From contig CAVYHX010000027.1 in the NCBI GenBank assembly GCA_963768415.1, positions 42,639-106,638 on the forward strand: a DNA stretch of 64,000 bases, given 5' to 3'. Numbering within the stretch: the first letter of the stretch is position 1; every line of letters starts with the position of its first letter. The notes below the pieces were generated by a model. It ran no database searches. It saw nothing but the letters and a program-made list of their open reading frames with translations, and was not told where the DNA came from. Positions 1 to 9,740 of the stretch are shown here, one piece after another. The position numbers were made by a program, and so were the translations under genes. Origin of the DNA: CAVYHX01 sp963768415. GTDB taxonomy: Bacteria; Pseudomonadota; Gammaproteobacteria; UBA9214.

Positions 1-175
1 ACACTTGCACATCCCTGTGCATCGTCCCTGTACGTCGTCGTGGAACGCATGGACGCGTGGGAGCGATGCGCCTACAGGATGCCGGAAGCGATGGTGTGCG
101 AGCGATGCGCCTGCAGTTATGCAGGTAGATCGTGGATAGAGCCGAGCGGCTATCCAGCGTTATCCATGAGACAAA
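1..175. other. Intergenic edge with a 17-bp direct repeat
   Basis: No gene is visible. A 17-bp direct repeat with one mismatch lies at 61-77 and 100-116 (GAGCGATGCGCCTACAG and GAGCGATGCGCCTGCAG). A partial dyad around GGATAG/CTATCC at about 134-155 sits just past the exosortase stop and could be a weak terminator hairpin, but no T tract follows it. Confidence 0.4.
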
Positions 176-1747
176 TCAGTCCAGATAGGGTCCGATCTGC
201 AGGTCCGGCGTTTGCCTGACAACCGTCTGCAGTTGTTCCAGAAAGTCACCTAGCCGGTTCTCCGCCTGCGCGCGCGCCTGCGGGGTTGGCGCTACGGTAG
301 TCGCCAGGCGGATGACCACGGCGCCACCGGGTCTGCGCAAGGGCGACTGGTCCAGCGCCAGGAATGCCCGCAGGACCTCCATGGGCCTGCTTGCGATACC
401 GCGATACCAGTGCCAGGTGAGGAGATCGTAATTGCCCATCTCCGACAGAACCGCAACAACGGGCTGATCGCCGGAACCTGGAACGATGCTGGTACGCGCC
501 TCGACCAGTCCGATCTTCTTCTCAAAAGCATTTTTATCCGAAACGAGGCTTCGATAACGGCGCCGCCGGTCGTCATAACCGATAAATATCCATACCTGCC
601 CGTCATCACTGGTGTACCTGCGGTAAAGATGGGAGGAGTAACGGACCGAGCCGAGGAACCGATGATTCACTTTCGGTGTCCCCGCCATTTTCCAGTGACC
701 TATCTGCTCGGGCAGGTCGATTTCAAAGGCGGCGTATCGGGGCATGGCAGTCCAGCGGGGCAATCCGATCGATACCAGCAGCAGCGACGCAAACATCGCG
801 ACCAGTAGCAGTACCTGTGTGTGTTTTCGCCGTGGAGGTTTATCCTTGCCGGTCGTGGCGTCTATTACGCGCTCCGCGTGCGGGCTGTTTCTGAGCAGGC
901 GCAGCAGGAGGTTATCCAGGGCATACAGCAGGAAGAAGCCGATCAGAAAGAAGATCACACCCTGCGCGGCATGGAGCGACAGAATCTCCGATTTGGGATT
1001 GATAATCAGGCTGAATGCCCGCAGCAGGTTGACAGAATAGGCGATCAGCGGGGCGGACAATACCAGTATCACTGCGTGCAGTCGGGGGAGCCGGAATAGA
1101 TAGACGTAGGCCAGTGCGAAGATCGTCAGCCACTTGATGAATCCCAGTGCCGTGCACGATTCGGCTACCCACACACTGCTCCCGGCCATGCTGATTATGT
1201 CGCCCTTGGCCAGCGCGGGGATCCCGATGAGGTTGAGCAGCCAGGCGCTGTGTTCCGCGGTCCAGAGCTGCAGGGGGAAGATCATCAGGTTGATCAGCAC
1301 ACCCGGCAGCGGTGCCGCCAGCAGCAATATCAGCGCCGGTGGCAGGATGGCCCGGGTCAGGCGCCTGCCTGACAACAGGCGGGCGGTACCGAATCCAACC
1401 AGCAGAAAGGACAGGAAAACGACATCGGTAACACCGAGATAATGTCCCCATATATACAGGCAGACACCGGGTACCAGGAACAGGACAGCCGACCAGGGAG
1501 CTCCATCGCCACGGAAGGCGGCGGCAATGTCCTTGCGGCGAATATATAACAGCCCGATGACCAGCACATAAATCAGTTGCGGGGAAGAATCCGACGGGTT
1601 GAAGAACCAGCCGGTGACATTGGCGCGGATCTGCGGCGCCGAGTCCCAGAAAACCAGATCACGGTAGGCGAGACCGGCGAGCAGCAGCATCAGGCCCAGC
1701 AGCCAGATCTCGCCCTGCGTCTGTTTGTGGTCCGCGTGCTCGTTCAT
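176..1747 (-). CDS. Exosortase fused to EpsI domain
   Basis: A 523-residue inner-membrane protein. Residues 1-290 are an exosortase with about eight hydrophobic segments and the transpeptidase-like triad of that family: Cys198 (VAESCTAL), Arg243 (NLLRAF) and His259 (LHAAQG). Exosortases cleave PEP-CTERM sorting tails of exported proteins. After a Lys/Arg-rich linker (about 295-315) and one more membrane segment, residues about 330-520 form a periplasmic EpsI-like (DUF3485) domain; such exosortase-EpsI fusions are known. No exopolysaccharide genes adjoin it here, but a protein with a VPEP tail is encoded at 32137-32871, a plausible substrate. The exosortase subtype cannot be decided by eye. 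Confidence 0.88.
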   Translation of the reverse strand: MNEHADHKQTQGEIWLLGLMLLLAGLAYRDLVFWDSAPQIRANVTGWFFNPSDSSPQLIYVLVIGLLYIRRKDIAAAFRGDGAPWSAVLFLVPGVCLYIWGHYLGVTDVVFLSFLLVGFGTARLLSGRRLTRAILPPALILLLAAPLPGVLINLMIFPLQLWTAEHSAWLLNLIGIPALAKGDIISMAGSSVWVAESCTALGFIKWLTIFALAYVYLFRLPRLHAVILVLSAPLIAYSVNLLRAFSLIINPKSEILSLHAAQGVIFFLIGFFLLYALDNLLLRLLRNSPHAERVIDATTGKDKPPRRKHTQVLLLVAMFASLLLVSIGLPRWTAMPRYAAFEIDLPEQIGHWKMAGTPKVNHRFLGSVRYSSHLYRRYTSDDGQVWIFIGYDDRRRRYRSLVSDKNAFEKKIGLVEARTSIVPGSGDQPVVAVLSEMGNYDLLTWHWYRGIASRPMEVLRAFLALDQSPLRRPGGAVVIRLATTVAPTPQARAQAENRLGDFLEQLQTVVRQTPDLQIGPYLD

Positions 1748-2122
1748 GTGCAGCTTCAGGAAAGAATGATGTGGTTAACGATGAACATATTACACGACCC
1801 GGTGATTGTTTTATGCTTCAAGTTACCGGGTTTGGCGGGTCGCCGGATTGGGCCAAGGGCGAACGTTGAGTGCAGATTGCTCCCGGTTACAGCCGGCTAC
1901 CGGCAGAGTTTGCAGCGTTGCTGCATGAGTAGCCAGTGGCCGCTGCCGGATGCTGGACGGGAATTGTGCGAGCCGGGGTGCCATGACCCGGCTGGTGCGG
2001 GCGACACCGGGCCGATCGTTGCCGCTGCAAAACGGTTTTCGATATGTTCCGGAACAGGGATAGACGGGAGATCAGGCCGGCAAGGCTGTTATACCCTGCG
2101 TTGCCGGCGCAGCTCGGGACCT
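1748..2122. other. Intergenic region, no gene seen
   Basis: 375 bases between two minus-strand genes. The sequence beside 1747 is AT-richer (about 1765-1815) and is a plausible promoter zone for the exosortase gene, but I could not assign boxes. No RNA gene or conserved frame was recognised. Confidence 0.4.
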
Positions 2123-2860
2123 TCAGTAAGGCTCCTTGAGCAACACGCGTAGTTTTTCTATTTCGCGGCTTTTGAACTTGAACGTGAATGAACCGTATTT
2201 GTTACGCTGTGAAAATTCCATGTTGGTTGGTGAGGCGCTGACAAGGCGATATTCCTTTTCCTCGACATTCCTGCGTGTGACTTTCATTGTCGCGCCGACA
2301 TAGTTCTTCGCGTCGCTTACCTTGATGGGTGTATACACGAGCCGATAGCGGTCAGTTTTCGGTTTGACCTTTCTGTACAGGCCGACATATTCGGTCTCTT
2401 CTTCAACAGCAGTTTCGGCATCATCCGCGCCGCCATCCTGACTCTCGAGCGGTTCTTCCGGCAACAGTTCCAGCGGCGGTTGCTGCTGATGATCGCGGTT
2501 ATGGTCTGTGAAACTCAGGTTGGCCCTGATGAAACCCAGCACGTCCCGACCGCTTGCATGCTGCGACGCGCTATCCGGATCTGCCTGCTGCGCGGCACGC
2601 AGCATATCCCAGCCGCCCCACATGGTGAATATATAGACGCTCAGTGCAACTGCCGTGATAAAAGTGGTGATATAAGCCAGAAACGGGAACTTCTCCTCGC
2701 GCCAGTGACTGACGCCAAAGGCCGTGGCGCTGATAGGAGACAGCAGCATGACAGCGACCCCCCAGCCGGGATGCCACTTGAAGGCCCGCACTATCAGCCA
2801 GAACAGGGCAATAATGGATAACAGCAGAAAGGCGGGTGCCAGGTATATAAGGATATCCAT
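2123..2860 (-). CDS. Hypothetical membrane protein with charged C-terminal domain
   Basis: 245 residues, family not recognised. Three hydrophobic segments fill the N-terminal part (about residues 5-25, 35-50 and 63-83). Then comes an acidic, low-complexity linker (about 125-150, rich in Glu and Asp) and a soluble basic C-terminal domain of about 90 residues that looks folded, with alternating beta-like stretches. It stands alone between the exosortase gene and slyX. No catalytic motif was seen. Confidence 0.6.
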   Translation of the reverse strand: MDILIYLAPAFLLLSIIALFWLIVRAFKWHPGWGVAVMLLSPISATAFGVSHWREEKFPFLAYITTFITAVALSVYIFTMWGGWDMLRAAQQADPDSASQHASGRDVLGFIRANLSFTDHNRDHQQQPPLELLPEEPLESQDGGADDAETAVEEETEYVGLYRKVKPKTDRYRLVYTPIKVSDAKNYVGATMKVTRRNVEEKEYRLVSASPTNMEFSQRNKYGSFTFKFKSREIEKLRVLLKEPY

Positions 2861-3054
2861 GAATTCTTTACGATCCGGTCAGTTTCCAGGGAGCAACCCT
2901 GCGGCAGTGTTCAATAACCTTATCGGTCAGACAGATAGAGTTCTTTAGCGGCTGGGGGAGGCGTGCCGGAAGCCGGACGGGTGCGCCGCTCGGTGAGCGC
3001 GAAAATATAAAATACTATATAAAACAGTAGGATGGAGGTGTAATGTGGGTGACT

Positions 3055-3273
3055 TCAGTAATGCGGGGGGGGTGTTTCCTCGCCGGTAGACGCCATATTT
3101 GCTGCACCCAGGGTGCGCAACAGCTTCTCCAGCTGCTCGATTGCCCCGGATTGCTGCTGGATGATCTGCTCCTGGCGCAGGATGGTGGTTGTCAGCTCCT
3201 CGAGCGCGGCCTCCTGGTACATCAAGCGCGCTTCAAGTGATTCCACGCGTGCCTTCAGTGTGTTGTCTGTCAT
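3055..3273 (-). CDS. slyX: SlyX family coiled-coil protein
   Basis: 72 residues that are almost entirely heptad-like coiled coil (RVESLEARLMYQEAALEEL and onward), ending in the PPPHY tail typical of SlyX. E. coli SlyX is about the same length, and its function is poorly defined. It lies 54 bases downstream of purT on the same strand and may be co-transcribed with it. Confidence 0.88.
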   Translation of the reverse strand: MTDNTLKARVESLEARLMYQEAALEELTTTILRQEQIIQQQSGAIEQLEKLLRTLGAANMASTGEETPPPHY

Positions 3274-3327
3274 GATGCTGTCGGTGTCCCCGGTGGTACG
3301 TTTGCATAGTGTGTACTGCTTGAATCG

Positions 3328-4509
3328 CTACAGTGTGATGGATATGGCCGCGGATGCCTGCGTGGCCCGTTGCCGGGCGGCCTCGGTGGTTGCGGCGCGC
3401 GCCAGCACCACGCCCATGCGCCGTTGACCGCTGACTGCGGGTTTGCCAAAGAGGCGTAACTGGGTATCCGGTTGCGCCAGTGCCGCGTGCAGGTTTTCGA
3501 AACGCACCTGCGTCGATTCGCCCTCGACCAGGATGACGCTCGATGCCGCCGGGCCGTGGAAGCGGATATTCGGTACCGGTAATCCCAGGAGCGCACGGGC
3601 ATGCAGCGCGAACTGGGACAGATCCTGTGAAATCATGGTCACCATACCCGTGTCATGGGGGCGGGGCGAGACCTCGCTGAAGATGACTTCATCACCCTTG
3701 ATGAACAATTCCACGCCGAAAATGCCGCGCCCGCCCAGGGCGCCGGTAATCTTTTCGGCGATACTGCGCGCGCCCGCGCGAGCGCGGTCACTCATGGGTT
3801 GCGGCTGCCAGGACTGGCGGTAATCGCCATCGACCTGCAGATGGCCGATCGGTTCGCAGAAACTGGTGCCGCCGCTATGGCGCAGGGTCAATTGCGTAAT
3901 CTCGTAATCAAACTCGACAAACGCCTCGACGATTACCTTGCCGGCCCCGCTGCGACCGCCGGACTGCGCATAATCCCAGGCCGGTCCGATGTCCGCGTGC
4001 TGTTTCAGTGTGCTCTGACCCTTGCCCGATGAACTCATGACCGGCTTGACCACGCAGGGCAGACCGATGTCAGCGATGGCCTGATCGAATTCCGCGCGGC
4101 TGGCGGCAAAGCGGTAATCTGATGTCCTGATGCCGAGTTCTTCCGCCGCCAGGCGGCGGATGCCTTCGCGATTCATGGTCAGGTGTACAGCAGTTGCCGT
4201 TGGGATAACGGTATAGCCTTCCGCTTCGAGTTCGACCAGGGTCCCGGTAGCGATAGCTTCGATCTCCGGAACGATGTAATCCGGTTTTTCCTGCTCAATC
4301 ACGGCGCGCAGGGCCGCGCCGTCCAGCATGGAAATAACATGGCTGCGGTGCGCGACCTGCATGGCGGGGGCGTGATCATAGCGGTCCACCACAATGACCT
4401 CCACGCCCAGCCGTTGCAGTTCAATCACGACTTCCTTGCCGAGTTCGCCGCCGCCGCAAAACAGGACGCGGGTTGCGGTCGAAGAGAGCGGCGTGCCGAT
4501 CGTGGTCAT
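3328..4509 (-). CDS. purT: Formate-dependent phosphoribosylglycinamide formyltransferase
   Basis: 393 residues, full length for PurT. It makes formyl-GAR from GAR, formate and ATP in purine synthesis. The N-terminal nucleotide-binding segment ([20 protein letters not shown]) leads into an ATP-grasp fold with [14 protein letters not shown] and the metal-site region [25 protein letters not shown]. The genome also carries the folate-dependent enzyme purN (33971-34652), so both routes for this step are present. Confidence 0.95.
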   Translation of the reverse strand: MTTIGTPLSSTATRVLFCGGGELGKEVVIELQRLGVEVIVVDRYDHAPAMQVAHRSHVISMLDGAALRAVIEQEKPDYIVPEIEAIATGTLVELEAEGYTVIPTATAVHLTMNREGIRRLAAEELGIRTSDYRFAASRAEFDQAIADIGLPCVVKPVMSSSGKGQSTLKQHADIGPAWDYAQSGGRSGAGKVIVEAFVEFDYEITQLTLRHSGGTSFCEPIGHLQVDGDYRQSWQPQPMSDRARAGARSIAEKITGALGGRGIFGVELFIKGDEVIFSEVSPRPHDTGMVTMISQDLSQFALHARALLGLPVPNIRFHGPAASSVILVEGESTQVRFENLHAALAQPDTQLRLFGKPAVSGQRRMGVVLARAATTEAARQRATQASAAISITL

Positions 4510-4591
4510 GGATATGCCGGATCAGGAAAGAAGTGCAGCAGCAGGAAAACTACAGGATGGATTGAATCGACAGCCGGCAGGCATTACTTGC

Positions 4592-6049
4592 TCAGTCATC
4601 CACGATAATGACCCGAATCATGTCGGTCCCGCCGGCGGTTTGCAGCCGGCCGGCGGTCACCACGATAATGTCACCCGTCTGTACGTACCCAAGCTCCCGG
4701 GCGCGCCTGACGGCAAAATCGGTCTTCGCATCATCCTGATGTTCATTGTCATAAAGAACCGGGATGACGCCCCAGTTCATGGACAGCTTGCGCGCTACCA
4801 GCGGTGAGGCGGTAATGGCGAGAATCGGGCATTCAGGCCGGTATTTCGATATCAGGCGCGACGTAAAACCGGTCTCGGTCAGGCAGAAAATGGCCGCCGC
4901 CTTGAGATGTGCCGCCATGGTGATGGCCGCCTGTCCGACCGCCTCGGTCACGACATTGGAGGGGTGGGGCAGGATTGTCTGCAGATAGCCATATTCCCGC
5001 AGCGAGGCCTCGGCGCGCAGGGCAACGTTGGCCATGGTAGTGACTGCCTGCAGGGGGTAGTCGCCGGCTGCGGTTTCGCCGGAAAGCATCACGGCTGAGG
5101 TGCCGTCGAGTATCGCATTGGCAACATCGCTGGCCTCAGCCCGGGTCGGTTTCGGGTTGTGTTCCATGGAGGCCAGCATCTGGGTGGCGGTAATCACCGG
5201 CTTGCCCTGGGTCACCGTGGTACGAATAATATTTTTCTGCGTACTGGGCACGTCGGCGAGCGGCAGTTCCACCCCAAGATCACCGCGTGCCACCATGATA
5301 CCGTCTGCTGCATCGACAATCTCATCCAGATTTGCCACGCCGGCCTTGTTTTCGATCTTCGCGATAATGGGAATCTCGGTACCCTTCTCGACGAGGATTT
5401 CGCGCATCTTGTGGATATCATCCGCCGACTGGATGAATGAAGCGGCAATGTAATCAACATCGTTTTCTGTCGCGAAGGCAAGCTCATTGACGACGTCCTC
5501 GCGGTTTTCCGGGCTGACTGCGCTGAGTGCCAGCCGGGTTTCGGGCAGGTTGACGCTTTTTGTATCTCCCAGGCGCCCGCCGTGTATGACACAGCAGTGA
5601 ATGGCTTCGCCGTCGACCTGCCGCACTTCAAGCTCGATGGCGCCGTCATCCAGCAGGATCGGTATACCCTGACTGACTTCTTCAGCGAGTTTTTTGTAGG
5701 TGACTGACACCCCCGCGCTGTCTCCGGCATACGGGCTCGTGTGCAGAGTGAAGACATCGCCCGGTGCCAGATCAACCGATCCGCCAGCCACTTTACCTGT
5801 GCGGATCTCGATGCCGCGGGTATCGATCATTATGGCGATGTTGGCGCCCATTTGTCTGGCAACAGCACGCAAGCGGTCCATGCGAATCTTGTGTTCATCA
5901 TACGTTCCATGCGACAGGTTCAGGCGGGCGACATTCATGCCCGCCTTGATCATGGCACCCAGCATGTCAGGTGTATCGCAGGCCGGACCGACGGTCACGA
6001 CAATTTTTGTTTTGCGCACCGTTGGCAGCTTTGTTTGTGTGGGTTTCAT
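4592..6049 (-). CDS. pyk: Pyruvate kinase
   Basis: 485 residues from the ATG at 6049. The frame stays open upstream, but homology starts at RKTKIVVTVGPACDTPDML. It transfers phosphate from phosphoenolpyruvate to ADP in glycolysis. Visible hallmarks are ARLNLSHGTYDEH, the active-site segment IIAKIENKAGVANLDEI with its catalytic Lys, VARGDLGVELP, and the C-terminal allosteric domain (CLTETGFTSRLISKYRPECPI). It is monocistronic; a 400-base gap separates it from the divergent metallopeptidase gene. Confidence 0.95.
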   Translation of the reverse strand: MKPTQTKLPTVRKTKIVVTVGPACDTPDMLGAMIKAGMNVARLNLSHGTYDEHKIRMDRLRAVARQMGANIAIMIDTRGIEIRTGKVAGGSVDLAPGDVFTLHTSPYAGDSAGVSVTYKKLAEEVSQGIPILLDDGAIELEVRQVDGEAIHCCVIHGGRLGDTKSVNLPETRLALSAVSPENREDVVNELAFATENDVDYIAASFIQSADDIHKMREILVEKGTEIPIIAKIENKAGVANLDEIVDAADGIMVARGDLGVELPLADVPSTQKNIIRTTVTQGKPVITATQMLASMEHNPKPTRAEASDVANAILDGTSAVMLSGETAAGDYPLQAVTTMANVALRAEASLREYGYLQTILPHPSNVVTEAVGQAAITMAAHLKAAAIFCLTETGFTSRLISKYRPECPILAITASPLVARKLSMNWGVIPVLYDNEHQDDAKTDFAVRRARELGYVQTGDIIVVTAGRLQTAGGTDMIRVIIVDD

Positions 6050-6447
6050 TATTCGTTTGCCGATTCCGGGTTGCGGGTGAAAAAACAGCGGCACTGCACA
6101 GTTCCATGCCTGATGAGGGGGAATTCTACTGGTACCGGCCCCCCGATGCACAGGTGTTCGCAGCGGGAGCACGACACGCGGCGGCCGGCAAGCTTATGTG
6201 TCCTGCATGAATAGCCCGCGGTCAACGCAACTATGACAAAAATTTACACTTCGGGAATGCGTCCGCGGTTTCGTTGAGGCGCAATTATCTGATTGATTAT
6301 TATAGTTAATATTAATGCATTCGGAAGGTCGCAGGCGTTCTGCGCACGCTGCTTGCCAGATCGGCCGGTGCGGCAGGCGGCCTGCGTCCATGCCGGCTGG
6401 CTTTGTTTTACAATAACCGCAGCAGTGCGATTGAACGGGAGAAGTGC
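6050..6447. promoter_or_regulatory. Divergent intergenic region between pyk and metallopeptidase
   Basis: About 400 bases without a gene. The stretch 6285-6320 is strikingly AT-rich (TTATTATAGTTAATATTAAT) against a GC-rich background and is the best candidate for promoter elements of one or both divergent genes. Exact boxes are not assigned. Confidence 0.35.
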
Positions 6448-7305
6448 ATGCGGTGGAAGACGGGACGCAGAAGTTCCAACATCGAGGACCGGCGTGGCTC
6501 GCGTGTCAGCCGCGGGTTATTCAAGGGCGGTATCGGCACGATTGTGCTGGCGCTGGCCGCCAGTTATTTTCTGGGAATCAACCCGCTGGTTTTTCTGCAG
6601 CTGTCGCAGGGCCTGACGCCGGCGGGTTCCGGGACTGACGCCCCGTACGAGCCCACCCCGGAAGAGCGGGAAATGGCTGATTTTGTCGCCGTTGTGCTGG
6701 CGGATACCGAGGACACCTGGGAGACCATTTTCCGGGAGGCGGGGCGTACGTACCAGAAACCGAACCTGGTGTTGTATACGGACCGGGTACAGTCCGCCTG
6801 CGGCGCGGGCAGTGCCGCGATGGGCCCGTTCTATTGCCCGGGCGATAACAGGGTCTATCTCGACCTGGCTTTCTTCGATGATCTCAAGCGCCGCCACGGT
6901 GCACCGGGCGACTTTGCCCAGGCCTACGTCATTGCGCACGAGATCGGCCACCATGTTCAGAACCTGCTGGGGATCAACGAGCAGGTGCGGTCCGCGCAGC
7001 GTGGACTGGGCAAGGGCGAGTCCAACGCATTGTCTGTCAAGCAGGAACTGCAGGCCGACTGTTTCGCCGGGCTCTGGGGCAATCATGCCGACCGCAGCCG
7101 CCAGGTGCTGGAACGGGGTGATATCAAGGAGGCGCTGGACGCCGCGACCGCTATCGGCGATGACCGGCTGCAGAAACAATCTACCGGTCACGTCGTGCCG
7201 GAATCCTTTACCCATGGTACATCCAGACAACGGGTCGAGTGGTTCAAGCGCGGTATCGACAGTGGTGACATCGACAGCTGCAATACCTTTGCAGCTGATA
7301 TATGA
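6448..7305 (+). CDS. YpfJ-type neutral zinc metallopeptidase
   Basis: 285 residues from the ATG at 6448 (MRWKTGRRSSNIEDRRG, the conserved N-terminus of the family). One transmembrane segment (about residues 30-50) anchors the protein. The zinc site is HEIGHH (His164, Glu165, His168), with a downstream ELQADCFAG segment whose Glu/Asp completes the site. The C-terminal GTSRQRVEWFKRGIDSGD region is conserved. The substrate is unknown. The next gene starts 46 bases downstream and may be co-transcribed. Confidence 0.88.
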   Translation: MRWKTGRRSSNIEDRRGSRVSRGLFKGGIGTIVLALAASYFLGINPLVFLQLSQGLTPAGSGTDAPYEPTPEEREMADFVAVVLADTEDTWETIFREAGRTYQKPNLVLYTDRVQSACGAGSAAMGPFYCPGDNRVYLDLAFFDDLKRRHGAPGDFAQAYVIAHEIGHHVQNLLGINEQVRSAQRGLGKGESNALSVKQELQADCFAGLWGNHADRSRQVLERGDIKEALDAATAIGDDRLQKQSTGHVVPESFTHGTSRQRVEWFKRGIDSGDIDSCNTFAADI

Positions 7306-7351
7306 GCTGGCGCAAAACGGCGTTCACTCCCAACCGGAGCAGAAGTAACCC

Positions 7352-8038
7352 ATGAATACGGAAACGATAGCTGAGAAAGAAACGGTCCGGCATATCAGTG
7401 GCTTCAGGATTTTTCTGATTGTGCTGGCGACTGTCCTGGTAACCGTTGGCGTCACCCTCTGGATAGTGAAGTACTACCTGTTCCCGTCCGAGTTCAAGCC
7501 GGTCGAGTTGAGTGTGAAGGAAGAGCAGGTGCTGGAAGCAAAGCTGGATCGGCTGGATTCACTCAAGACAGCGTCACGCCCGCGCGGTGATGACGGGATC
7601 GATGCCGAAGCACTCGAGCCGGAAGCCTATAGCGAGGCAGGCGCCGAGCGCAAGATCACCCTGAGCGAGCGGGAACTCAATGCCCTGCTGGCGAAAAATA
7701 CCGATCTTGCCAGGAAGCTCGCCATCGACCTGTCCGACGACCTGGTCAGCGCCAAGCTGCTGGTCCCTGTCGATCAGGACTTTCCGATTATGGCTGGCCA
7801 GATTCTCAAGGTCCGGGCCGGCGTGGAACTGGCCTATCGCGATGACAAACCCATTGTCATTCTCAAGGGTGTCAGTGTGATGGGAGTCCCGGTCCCGAAT
7901 GCCTGGCTGGGTGGATTGAAGAATATCGACCTGGTCCAGGAATTCGGCTCTGATGAAGGTTTCTGGAAAGCGTTTGCGGATGGCGTGAGCAATATCCGCA
8001 TTGTCGAGGGAAACCTGCAAATCGAGCTGAAGGAATAA
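7352..8038 (+). CDS. Hypothetical single-pass membrane protein
   Basis: 228 residues with one N-terminal membrane segment (about 19-45) and a periplasmic domain of about 180 residues. Recognisable stretches are LSERELNALLAKNTDLARKL and the C-terminal VEGNLQIELKE. I recognise similar proteins of gammaproteobacteria only as conserved hypotheticals. It follows the metallopeptidase and precedes another exported protein on the same strand, suggesting a small envelope operon. Confidence 0.6.
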   Translation: MNTETIAEKETVRHISGFRIFLIVLATVLVTVGVTLWIVKYYLFPSEFKPVELSVKEEQVLEAKLDRLDSLKTASRPRGDDGIDAEALEPEAYSEAGAERKITLSERELNALLAKNTDLARKLAIDLSDDLVSAKLLVPVDQDFPIMAGQILKVRAGVELAYRDDKPIVILKGVSVMGVPVPNAWLGGLKNIDLVQEFGSDEGFWKAFADGVSNIRIVEGNLQIELKE

Positions 8039-8048
8039 CCGGTTCGGC

Positions 8049-8723
8049 ATGCTATTCACTCGCTTCGGGTACGGTCGGGTCAGGCGGAAAGCTTGCAGGT
8101 CTGTGGATGTTTCCGGGATACGCTACCGGTCTCTGACATGCCTGTTAGCGGCTGTGCTGATGCTGGCGAGTGTTCCGGCCACGGCCGGGACGGTGCGCAG
8201 TGCCGCTGCGGACACCGGGCTGGTCAAGTGGCACTTTACCGAGGATGACCTGGAAATCGAATTGATCCAGCGTCTTCCGGACCAGACCCGCGGGCTGTTT
8301 CTGGCACGGGGATTCAGTCGTCGAGGTCGCTGATGCCATTGCCACCAGCTGCGTATTCCAGACGATTATCCGCAACCGGGATGAATCCGGCAGTGGCGCG
8401 CCGCTGACCGTCGACCTGCGGCAGTGGCGCGTGCTGCATGCCGGCAAGGAGACCGGTATGATTGAAAGGAAAAATGGATCGATGCCCGACCCGAAGACGA
8501 GGTAAGCCCGGCAGCGGTGCTGGCATTTCGCTGGGCGACGTTTCCGACGCAGCAGGAATTCCTGCCGGGTGACTACAACTGGGGTATGACACTGTACGGA
8601 CTGCCGCCTGCAGCCGTGTTCGATTTGCAGTTGGTGTGGCAGGCGGAGCAGCAGCAACGCTCCGCCTGGATACGCAAGATCGAGTGTCCACCGGATGTGG
8701 AACGTCTGGAGGACTCGCCGTGA
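8049..8723 (+). CDS. Hypothetical exported protein, two frameshifts
   Basis: An N-terminal signal-like segment (LLAAVLMLASVPATAG) is followed by a domain of about 180 residues that can be followed only by changing frame near 8325 and again near 8470. The pieces are LVKWHFTEDDLEIELIQRLP, then VADAIATSCVFQTIIRNRDE, then LAFRWATFPTQQEFLPGDYN, ending EDSP. Each piece has protein-like composition, so two single-base errors are likelier than decay. Its TGA overlaps the GTG start of the TlpA-like gene (GTGA at 8720-8723), implying coupling. The family is not recognised. Confidence 0.5.
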
Positions 8724-9233
8724 AGCATTTTTCTCCTACCACTCGCACTGCTGCTATGCCTGCCGGGGGCAGTGCCAGCGGAGCAGATGCTGACGCGACT
8801 CCCGGGTCAGGTGCGTGCGCCTGATTTCGACCCTGACTGGACACCGACGGCAAGCAGCATCGCCTGTCTGATTACGCCGGCAAGCCGGTGATCATCAATT
8901 TCTGGGCGACCTGGTGCCCGCCGTGCCGGGAGGAGATTCCGTCCATGAATCGCGCCTGGCGACAAGCTGCGCGAAGAGGGGGTGGCCCTGCTGGCGATCA
9001 ATGTGGGTGAAGACGAGGATACGATCTTTGTCTTTACCGCCGACTACCCGGCGGAATTTCCATTGCTCATGGATCAGTCCGGAGAGGTGATTGCGCAATG
9101 GCCGGTGAAGGGCTTGCCGACGACCTATGTCGTTGCCCCGGACGGCACGCTTGCCTACCGTGCCATTGGCGGCCGAGACTGGGATGACGACGCATTGCTG
9201 GATGCCGTGCGTGCGCTGCAGGTGGGGCGTTAG
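8720..9233 (+). CDS. TlpA/ResA-like thioredoxin, frameshifted
   Basis: An exported thiol-disulfide oxidoreductase. Across frames one reads a signal peptide, then [24 protein letters not shown] (active site CPPC at about 8918-8930), EEIPSMN, then the intact C-terminal stretch from 8982: [15 protein letters not shown], the cis-proline region [10 protein letters not shown], and the C-terminal helix. Shifts occur near 8735, 8840 and 8960. The gene overlaps its upstream neighbour by four bases. The role is probably periplasmic thiol reduction, perhaps for cytochrome c maturation or for the unknown partner. Confidence 0.65.
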
Positions 9234-9234
9234 G

Positions 9235-9523
9235 GTGTGGTTTTGTTATTGACCATGCGGCGCAATACGCTGCGCTATTGCGCCCTACGGGTTGCAGGTT
9301 GGGTGTTGGGGTGTGGTTTGGTTATTGACCATGCGGCGCAATACGCTGCGCTATTGCGCCCTACGGGTTGCAGGCGGTGCGTAGGGTGTGGTTTGGTTAT
9401 TGACCATGCGGCGCAATACGCTGCGCTATTGCGCCCTACGGGTTGCAGGTTGGGTGTTGGGGTGTGGTTTGGTTATTGACCATGTGGCGCAATACGCTGC
9501 GCTATTGCGCCCTACGGGTTGAA
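9235..9523. repeat. Tandem array of a 76-bp unit carrying a GCGCAATA palindrome
   Basis: Four near-identical units with palindrome cores starting at 9261, 9337, 9412 and 9488, so the periods are 76, 75 and 76. Each core is GGCGCAATA-CGCTGCGC-TATTGCGCC, a 9-bp perfect inverted repeat, followed by CTACGGGTTGCAGG and a GT-rich spacer. The same core occurs at 31.5-32.0, 55.7 and 56.0 kb with different spacers. It behaves like a REP/BIME-type element. Confidence 0.9.
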
Positions 9524-9740
9524 GGGAGGCACGGGGGTTGGGTTTCCTCGTCTCCGAGTCAGGGGAGTTGGCGTGCAATGCTGCCGGACAAGTGAACCAG
9601 ACCCCCGCGCCGAATTCAGTATCCCCCGGCCGCAGCCGGTAATCCGCGATGCCGGTCACGCTTTGGTGACCTCAGGCCGGACTGCTGATCGATTGCCGCT
9701 GCAATGTGCTGAAAATCCCGAATCAATATCCGCTAGCCCG
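9524..9740. other. Intergenic, no gene seen
   Basis: Sequence between the palindrome array and the end of the antiporter gene. No coding frame or RNA gene was recognised. Confidence 0.3.

Noticed and set aside
9237..9479. Open frame of 80 codons inside the repeat array
   Set aside because: It is only the translation of the tandem palindrome units.
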